In this document: piece after piece, positions 17,657 to 24,700 of the stretch
Layout: each line of letters opens with the position of its first letter
How positions within the stretch are numbered: position 1 is the first letter of the stretch
Assembly (NCBI GenBank): GCA_041392665.1
Contig: JAWKLQ010000046.1
Location: 1 to 64,000 of the forward strand
Direction: 5' to 3'
Origin: Flavilitoribacter sp020436695
Lineage (GTDB): Bacteria > Bacteroidota > Bacteroidia > Chitinophagales > Saprospiraceae
DNA length: 64,000 bases
Notes under the pieces: generated by a model
Database searches by the model: none
Told to the model about the DNA's origin: nothing
The model's input: only the letters and a program-made list of their open reading frames with translations
Translations under genes and position numbers: made by a program

Positions 17657-20600
17657 TTCAACCAGCGTGCCGCTCATAACAAAATTGACGAAAGTTCGAA
17701 CGGAGGCCTGAGCGTAGATCACTTGTAAAGCCGTTTTAGTGAGGTATAGCCACGGAGCCAGTTCGATCGCTTTATTCTGCCGGCTGCGTCCCTCACCACT
17801 GAAACCACTGTTTTGAATAATGACCAATTCGTGAGGAGTTTCCAATACAAGATCCGCAATAGTTGAAAAACACCGGCCACCGTGATGATGACGAACAGGG
17901 TATTTCCGGTGATCGGTCTGGATCTGAAAATGTTTGTCCAGCAACTGCCACCATTGATCTGCGAAACGCAGCAGGTGATTATCGGAAAAAACGTCTGTCC
18001 CAGCTTCAAACCGCTCCAGAAGCTCCCGGGCCATCTTTTTACGATCTTCCAGGTTGTATTCCGGGCGATCAGCAGTAAAGAAGGCTTTGATCGCTTTGGC
18101 AATTATATAGGCATCATCCTCTTCAGACAATTCCGGTCCTCGACCGTAGCTCCAGGTATTAATGATCTGTCCGTTTGCCGTTATATCGTTATTTCCGGAG
18201 GTAAGATCAATGAAATACGGGATCTGATCACGGCGACCTTCCCGGGAAGCCTGAAAGATGATGCCGGATGACTCGCTTTCATCGTAGGTGAAATCTCGTG
18301 GGTATGGATAGATCTTGGTCTCAATATCCAGAAAACGACCTTCCCATTCCCAGGGCGAATCGTTAGAGTGCGGATCCAGGGTCGGCAGATCTTCACGACC
18401 GGCGTGCCAGACGCGGTTGAGCCATTGAGTAGGCCGGTGACCACTGGGAAAGATGAGATAATCACGAGCACGGGTGAGCCCAACGTAGAGCAGTCTGGCT
18501 TCTTCCTGTAGGGCTTCTTTCTCTTTTTTGGCTTTGTCAGCACCGGCGTCAATCCTTTCTGCCAATGGGGTGTTGCGAAACTGATCTGCATAAGGATTGA
18601 CCCAATAACGCAACCAGCGGTTGCCGAGAATATTATCGATATCCACTTCGTCGGTTTCCGGAATGATCTCCACACCCCAGACGTCGGCCCTTAGGTTGCC
18701 TTCCAGACTGTGACAGATCACAATGGGCCATTCCAGTCCTTTACTTTTGTGATAGGTCATTACCTGGACCGTATCCGGACTTTCGCCCGAACCCTGCTCA
18801 TCATTCTGGCCAGCAGCCAGTTCATTTAACCAAAGTAAGAGCCCACCTACTGAGGCGGCCGTATGGAGCCGGTTGCAGGCTTCCTCGTATTGCAGCGCAT
18901 AGCGGCGTAAAACATCGATATTATCGAGTCGTTGGCGTGCGTTTCCCCAACTGACAATAGTGCGCCGGAGGTCCAATTCCTCCAGTAAAAGATCCAGAAT
19001 TTCGGCGCTGGATAATTCCACTACCTGTTCGCGAAGGTCATTCAGAGAGCGAATAAAAGGATTGCCGGCGGCCCAGGCTTCCCGTCTTGAACCGGACTGG
19101 TTTTGCTCTTTTTCTCTGAGGTAACCGAGCCTGCTCTCAATGATATCCTCCACGGGCATTCCGCCTGCCAGCAGCAGGATCTCAGCAATAGAAAGTGAAT
19201 CGTACTGATTCAGTACAAACTTGAGGCAGGCCAGAATGAGCTTGGCTTCCGCCGTTGAAAGTAATCCGCTTCGGGAGATGGCCGCTTTCAATCCGGCCCG
19301 GTGCAGTGCTTCCGCTATCTGCTGGCATTCGCTATTGGAGCGACAGAGAATGGCTACATCTCCAGCTCTTGCAGGTCGCCATCGTCCTTCGTCTTTTGGA
19401 AAAACGTATATGCCTTCTTCTAAACGGTTTCGCAGGGTTTCTGCGATGCAATTTTCCATCCAGGGGCGGCCGGGGGGGCGTCCCTCTCCATCATATTGAA
19501 AATGCCAGTGACCCAGTGCAAGGCCCACATCAGCCGGCTCATCCGCTTTATTTGCGGTTTTCTGTGGAACTGCTTGCTTACACCTTTTTGGAGCCAGTGC
19601 TACCTGTTCCCGGGGAATATTGTCAAAAGCTTTACAAAATATGGCATTGGCAGCCAGGACGAGATCTTCCCGCGAACGCCAGGAATATCCCTGTATATTT
19701 TCCGGGCGAATCCCACCGGTTTTTTCCACAATGGCCTGCATAAGCCGCGGCTCGGCGCCTCGAAAACCATAGATGGACTGTTTGGGATCACCTACCCATA
19801 TGGAATGTTTGGCAAACTGGGAAAGACGCAAAAAAATCTCGAGCTGGATCGGGCTGGTGTCCTGAAATTCATCCACCAGCAATAGATCGAGTTCCTGTTC
19901 CAGTACCTGACATACCTGAGGATGATCCAGCAGCCGTTTGATCAGAACTTCCATATCGGTGTAATCGATCAGCCCTCGTTCTTTCTTGTATCGACCGTAT
20001 TCCCGAAGCGCCTCAATGGCAATGTCGAAGATATGATGGATGAAATCGCAAATGTCTGTACGAAACTGCGGGTGACCGGTATGGCCAAGGGCAAATTCTA
20101 CCAGATCAGTAACATCGTCCCGGCTTTTGGCTCCGACACTGACTTTGCCGATGCGGACCCATTGATGCCAGTAGAGTTCACCACGTAATTGTAGCTCCCG
20201 CTGCATATTTTTGAGTACCTGGATCTCGGCAGATGTCTTTTTGGTACTGTCTTCGTTGTTTTCCAGGGCGATTATAGTTTCCTGTAAGAGCCGGCTGAGA
20301 GATGCATTGAACCCGTCGGGTGGGACATTGGTAAGTTCACCCAAATAGGGGAGAAAAGATTCGAACGAACGAACCTTACTCTGCTCCAGCAATTCAATGG
20401 AGAAATCATTGGCCCTGGCTACGTCCGTCAGTTGTTTGACTTCCTTGCGCCAGTCGTAGTACTCGCGTTTGTGCAACCCCAGTCGATTGCTCAGGGCTTC
20501 CACTGCTTCCACCCGTTCGGACGTGAGCACGGTGGAAAGGGCCTGATTGAACATCAGTTGCTGATCCTCATCCGCGATGATATCTAATTCGGGAGAAATG

Positions 20601-20884
20601 CCGGCTTCAAAAGCAAAACGGCGTAGTAGCTTGACTCCCAGCCCATGAACCGTGCCAATTAAAGCATTGGTTAATTCATCGGCCTGTTCGGTCATACCTT
20701 CCTCCAAGAGTTTGACCCTAACTCTTTCCTGCAGTTCAGCTGCCGCTTTGCGGGTAAAGGTAGTGGCGATAATGCCATTGGCTCGTACTCCTGAGCGCAA
20801 TAGGCGGACCATCTCATGGGTGAGACGATACGTTTTACCGCTGCCTGCTCCGGCTGAAATTATTTGCAGATTTTGTAGGTTCAT
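17630..20884 (-). CDS. UvrD/RecB-like ATP-dependent helicase with degenerate nuclease domain
   Basis: A 1084-residue superfamily 1A helicase of the RecB/AddA type. Walker A is AGAGSGKT (residues 11-18), motif Ia is TTFTRKAAAEL, motif II is LLLVDEFQDTSPIQ (about residue 335), motif III is VGDPKQSIYGFRGAEP, and motif V/VI sentences are VMTYHKSKGLEWPIV and LLYVGLTRARDYLIF. It unwinds duplex DNA in the direction 3' to 5', probably in end processing. The C-terminal domain has the position and rough pattern of the RecB nuclease (ADLVLETP, then ELVIIQNSGFSG, then KAIELAPWLYLTKTAL). At the place where active members have an Asp-x-Lys catalytic pair it has Gln-Asn-Ser. No AddB-like gene is adjacent. 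The start at 20884 directly precedes MNLQNLQIISAGAG, as expected. Convergent overlap with the LysR gene is 27 bases. Confidence 0.88.
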   Translation of the reverse strand: MNLQNLQIISAGAGSGKTYRLTHEMVRLLRSGVRANGIIATTFTRKAAAELQERVRVKLLEEGMTEQADELTNALIGTVHGLGVKLLRRFAFEAGISPELDIIADEDQQLMFNQALSTVLTSERVEAVEALSNRLGLHKREYYDWRKEVKQLTDVARANDFSIELLEQSKVRSFESFLPYLGELTNVPPDGFNASLSRLLQETIIALENNEDSTKKTSAEIQVLKNMQRELQLRGELYWHQWVRIGKVSVGAKSRDDVTDLVEFALGHTGHPQFRTDICDFIHHIFDIAIEALREYGRYKKERGLIDYTDMEVLIKRLLDHPQVCQVLEQELDLLLVDEFQDTSPIQLEIFLRLSQFAKHSIWVGDPKQSIYGFRGAEPRLMQAIVEKTGGIRPENIQGYSWRSREDLVLAANAIFCKAFDNIPREQVALAPKRCKQAVPQKTANKADEPADVGLALGHWHFQYDGEGRPPGRPWMENCIAETLRNRLEEGIYVFPKDEGRWRPARAGDVAILCRSNSECQQIAEALHRAGLKAAISRSGLLSTAEAKLILACLKFVLNQYDSLSIAEILLLAGGMPVEDIIESRLGYLREKEQNQSGSRREAWAAGNPFIRSLNDLREQVVELSSAEILDLLLEELDLRRTIVSWGNARQRLDNIDVLRRYALQYEEACNRLHTAASVGGLLLWLNELAAGQNDEQGSGESPDTVQVMTYHKSKGLEWPIVICHSLEGNLRADVWGVEIIPETDEVDIDNILGNRWLRYWVNPYADQFRNTPLAERIDAGADKAKKEKEALQEEARLLYVGLTRARDYLIFPSGHRPTQWLNRVWHAGREDLPTLDPHSNDSPWEWEGRFLDIETKIYPYPRDFTYDESESSGIIFQASREGRRDQIPYFIDLTSGNNDITANGQIINTWSYGRGPELSEEDDAYIIAKAIKAFFTADRPEYNLEDRKKMARELLERFEAGTDVFSDNHLLRFADQWWQLLDKHFQIQTDHRKYPVRHHHGGRCFSTIADLVLETPHELVIIQNSGFSGEGRSRQNKAIELAPWLYLTKTALQVIYAQASVRTFVNFVMSGTLVELTVSGDGS

Positions 20885-20896
20885 ACCGGATGGATA

Positions 20897-21433
20897 CTAA
20901 AATTTATTCTTCCACATCATACTTTCTACCGGTCGGTCGGTACGCTGGTTGTATTTGGCGTTTTTCTTTTTGTTGTAATAGTTCAGAATCTCACCTTCTA
21001 CCCGGAAATAGATCAGCTGGCCGATCGGCATACCGGCATACACCCGCACCGGATGCGTGCAGGAGATCTCCAGGGTCCAGGTATTGCAAAATCCAACATC
21101 GCCTTTACCCGCGGTGGCGTGAATGTCGATCCCTAGTCGACCAACACTGGATTTGCCCTCCAAAAAGGGGACGGCAGCGTGCGTTTCGGTGTACTCTTCC
21201 GTTACGCCCAGATACAGTGTATTGGGATGGAGGACGAAGCCGGTTTCCGGGATCTCAAGATGTTCGATCTCGTTGTGCCTGCGGGCATCGAGAATGTGGT
21301 CCTTATAAATGGCCAGATGTTTTCCCAGATGCACGTCGTAGGAGTTGGTGCCGAGGAAAGCCCGGTCAAAAGGCTCGATCACGATCTCGCCGTTTTCGAT
21401 GCCTTCCAGAATCTTTTTATCGCTCAGGATCAT
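20897..21433 (-). CDS. dcd: dCTP deaminase
   Basis: Converts dCTP to dUTP and ammonia, feeding thymidylate synthesis. The protein has about 178 residues, a normal length. The family sentences are present: N-terminal MILSDKKILEGI, GTNSYDVHLG, EGKSSVGRLGIDIHATAG with the substrate-binding Ser and Arg, and the catalytic glutamate in NTWTLEI, then RVYAGMPIGQLIYF. I choose the ATG at 21433 because characterised enzymes start MIL(S/C)D; an ATG six codons earlier (21451) is possible. It sits 12 bases upstream of the helicase gene on the same strand, so the two may be co-transcribed. Members of the family that also hydrolyse dUTP exist and are not excluded. Confidence 0.93.
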   Translation of the reverse strand: MILSDKKILEGIENGEIVIEPFDRAFLGTNSYDVHLGKHLAIYKDHILDARRHNEIEHLEIPETGFVLHPNTLYLGVTEEYTETHAAVPFLEGKSSVGRLGIDIHATAGKGDVGFCNTWTLEISCTHPVRVYAGMPIGQLIYFRVEGEILNYYNKKKNAKYNQRTDRPVESMMWKNKF

Positions 21434-21599
21434 TCGCCTTGCTTTAGTCAAATGGTGTGTTATGCAGTAGCCAGTGCGTTATTGATAGGTAATGGATAGA
21501 TAAAACAATTGGCAACTGTGTCAATCGGAGCGACAAAAATATCAAAATTTAGGAACGTTCGAATAATAAGATCGACAATTATGGGTAGGCTATTTTTAG

Positions 21600-21668
21600 T
21601 GCCAGGCGAGCCAAAAAACGTAGGCATAGCAGCGCTAAGGCGAGTATTTTTGGCGAAGCTTGGTGGCA
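21600..21668. repeat. Imperfect long hairpin, possible dispersed intergenic repeat
   Basis: Arms TGCCA (21600-21604) and TGGCA (21664-21668) enclose a perfect 8-base stem GCCAAAAA (21610-21617) with TTTTTGGC (21647-21654), with a smaller TAGC/GCTA stem inside. Long imperfect hairpins of this build between genes are typical of dispersed repeats. Copies elsewhere in the genome cannot be seen from this window, so the repeat nature is inferred. Confidence 0.4.
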
Positions 21669-21728
21669 AAAGAGGCAGCGATAAAGTCGGGGTTATTGTT
21701 TGAACATTCCTGGCATTTCGGGACCGAC

Positions 21729-21762
21729 AAAAAAGGCTTCGGGTTGAACTACCCGAAGCCTT
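21729..21762 (-). terminator. Intrinsic terminator of the giant T9SS gene
   Basis: A perfect 12-base stem (AAGGCTTCGGGT at 21733-21744 with ACCCGAAGCCTT at 21751-21762), loop of 6, followed on the minus strand by a run of six T (21729-21734). It lies 34 bases beyond the stop codon of the gene ending at 21796. This is a textbook rho-independent terminator. Confidence 0.9.
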
Positions 21763-21795
21763 GAGGATTACAAATTGATAAATACTGTTCTTTGG

Positions 21796-24700
21796 TTATT
21801 GCTTGAAAAATCTTTCCTGTACCCGGGAAGAACCGTCAGTTATCCGCACAACATACACACCGAAAGACAATTCACTGACATCTAGTGGATAGGTGGTTTG
21901 ATGGTCGTACAGATTGATCCGTTCAGTAAGCCTCGGTTTTCCGGAGATATCAAATACCTGGATCAGCACTTCTTCTCCATTTTCCAGATCTTTCAACTTG
22001 CTGAGTTGCAGGTTGATCGTATGGCTAACCGGGTTAGGATATACATGCAATTGCAAATTGGGCTGGTCCGCTTCGGCGGTATTTCCGTGTGGATCCACCA
22101 GCGGTGATCCACCGTCGGTTTTATTCACCGTGATAAAATTGTCAGACAGATCGGCACAACCGGTGGTCAACACAACCTGGTCAATAACGGCACCGGCTCC
22201 TACGATGATCTCTCCGGAATATGCCAGACCCCATACCCGGCAGATACCTGATTCAGCCGGTTCGAAGTTGGTGGCCTGACCATTTAGGATGGAGAGGATC
22301 TCATTTTCCTCATTGGTAATGATGAATGCATAACTCACGCCCGAAGCGTCACTATTGGCGAATTCGACAACATCCGGATTTCCGTCTCCCACCGTAACTG
22401 TGATCTCCGTATCTCCCGCTACAGTAGCTACCGTACCACCGATAATGTTGGCCTTGATCAGGTCGATGTAATTTTCAGAAATGGCAGAACACAGATCGGA
22501 AAGTGGATCTTCAAATACATTCAGCCCGGCGGTTGCGATAAAAGTGCCGGTGTAAGATACCCCGTAAACGCGGCAGAAATTAGGTTGTGCTTTATCGAAA
22601 TCGATCACGTTGCCCACAATATCCGGAATGAGAATATTGTTCAGCGTATCGGTGATCACATAACGATAATTCGCATCCAGACTGGTAGTTTCGAAAGCAC
22701 CGATGTCGGGAATTCCGTCGTTGAGACAGACGTATAGCGGATTGCCGAAAGCTGAAGTGATACTGCCGCCATCCAGCGGAGGTGTACGTTCTACCGCTAT
22801 CGTATTGACGGAGATTTCATAACAGCTGGTAGCCAACGTGGTTGCGGCAATATCATCTCCGATCTGATATGTGAGCTGACCTGTATAAGAAAGGCCATAC
22901 ACCAGGTAATTACCTGGATCGTAACTATTAAAATCCAGTAACTCCCCGTCAACTGCATCGCCGACAATGATACCGTCCGTCGTGGTGATCAGGTATGCGT
23001 AACCCGCTTGAGAAGGACTGTTGTTGATGACAGCCAGCAATCCATCGGTGCCCCCGATACAGACGATCACACTTTCTTTTCCGCTTGCGGTAGTAACCGT
23101 GCCTCCCTCAGGCAGATCGTTGACCAGGGTGATAAAATTATCAGAAACATCATAGCAACTGTCAGACAGTACGGCCGTGGTGACATCCATACCGGTGGCC
23201 AGTACAGCAGCACCGGTGTAGGCTACGCCCCAGATGCGGATGGAGTCGAAGGGAGATCCCTCCAGATCCAGCATGTTGTCGTTGATATCTCCTATGATGC
23301 TGTTACTCGTATTGGTGATCAGAAATTGATATTTTACCCGGGAGTCATCATTTTGGGTCTGGAATGTAATAACATCCGGGTTGCCGTCGCCGGAACAGAT
23401 ATATTCTATATCAGTAGAACCGCTTCCCGTAGAGATGATCGAACCGTCAACCAGGAAGAGATCAAGCGTGACAAAGTTCTCACTCAGGTCATAACAATCA
23501 CTGGTAATAGACACAGCGAAAATATCGTCACCCGGTACGGCCAGCAGGTCACCGGCATAAGACAATCCATATACCCTGGCTATCCCACCTCTCATATTGT
23601 TGAAGTCGAATTCCGGACCGGCAAAGATCGTATCCAGTATCCCGTTTTCATCAGTAACGAGGTAGGCATAGTTGGCATTAGATGCCCCCGTGACTTCAAA
23701 GGGCAAAATATCAGGATAGGCATCTCCAACGCAAAGGGCAAGCGCACTTAACCCCAGCGTACTAATGGAACCGCCATTAGGTGTATCCCGTACTATTGTC
23801 AGGGCATTATCCGAAACATCGAAACAATCATCCGATATATTGACAAGCCCTATGTTGTCACCTTCCTGGAAGATGAGATTACCGGTATAAGCGGCGCCAT
23901 AAACCTGGCATACGCCCAGATCTACGTTCTCGAAATCATAAACACTATCTTCGGTTGAGGTGACAATGGTGCCATTCTCATCCGTGATCAGATAAATATA
24001 TTTTCCCGGGAAAGTGCTCGTACTGTTAAAGGACAGGGAATCAGCTTTGCCGTCTCCCGGACAGGTGTATTTAATCTCTGAACCGTCAGTGAATGAAATC
24101 TCACCGGCTGTTGGTTGTTCCCGGATGATGGTGATGAAATTCTCGGTGATCGAGTAGCAATCATCAGAAAGGATGGTCTCCGTGATCAGATCGCCTTCCT
24201 GGATTACCCAGTTACCCGTAAAGGCAACACCGTATACATGGCAGATGCCCGGCTCGGCAAAATCAAAGTTGTAGGAGCCGGTAAAGCTAACATCTACTAC
24301 CCGGTCATCTTCATGTGTGATCAGGTAAAGATAAACGCCCGGATAGGTAGAAGTAGTCTCGAAAGATATGATATCCGGAGTGCCGTCATTCGGACAGGTG
24401 TATATGGTATCTTCATTGCTATTGGCCAGTGAAACAACGCCGGCTGTCGGGGTTTCTTTCACTACAGTGAGGAAATTAGTAGATAGGCTGAAACATTCAT
24501 CTGATAACTCCAGGCCATTTACCTGACTTCCGACCGGAGCATTCAGAGTGCCGGAATAGGCAAGTCCCCAAACCCGGCAGGTCCCTTCACCGAAATTCTC
24601 AAAATCATAAGTTGGATCCGTGCTGGTGTCGAGGATCACGTTATTCAGGTCGGTGATCAGATAGATATAACTTTGAGAAGTGAAACCGTTGTTGACGAAT

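Larger units (their letters stand above)
21452..21795. other. 344-base spacer holding a long hairpin element and a terminator
   Basis: There is no gene here. The right part carries a strong terminator (21729-21762) and the middle carries a long imperfect hairpin (21600-21668); both are listed separately. CAAAAATA at 21534-21541 is a perfect -7 element (TATTTTTG) on the minus strand about 100 bases upstream of dcd, but no -33 partner is visible at the proper distance. Open frames of 62-69 codons on both strands show no protein-like sentence. Confidence 0.5.

Noticed and set aside
20365..20385. GATTCGAAC word like a tRNA T-loop complement
   Set aside because: It lies in the helicase coding region and no cloverleaf can be built around it.
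23008..23751. A 247-codon open frame on the plus strand inside the giant T9SS gene
   Set aside because: The opposite strand shows regular protein modules; the plus-strand frame is a by-product of the repeated codon use.
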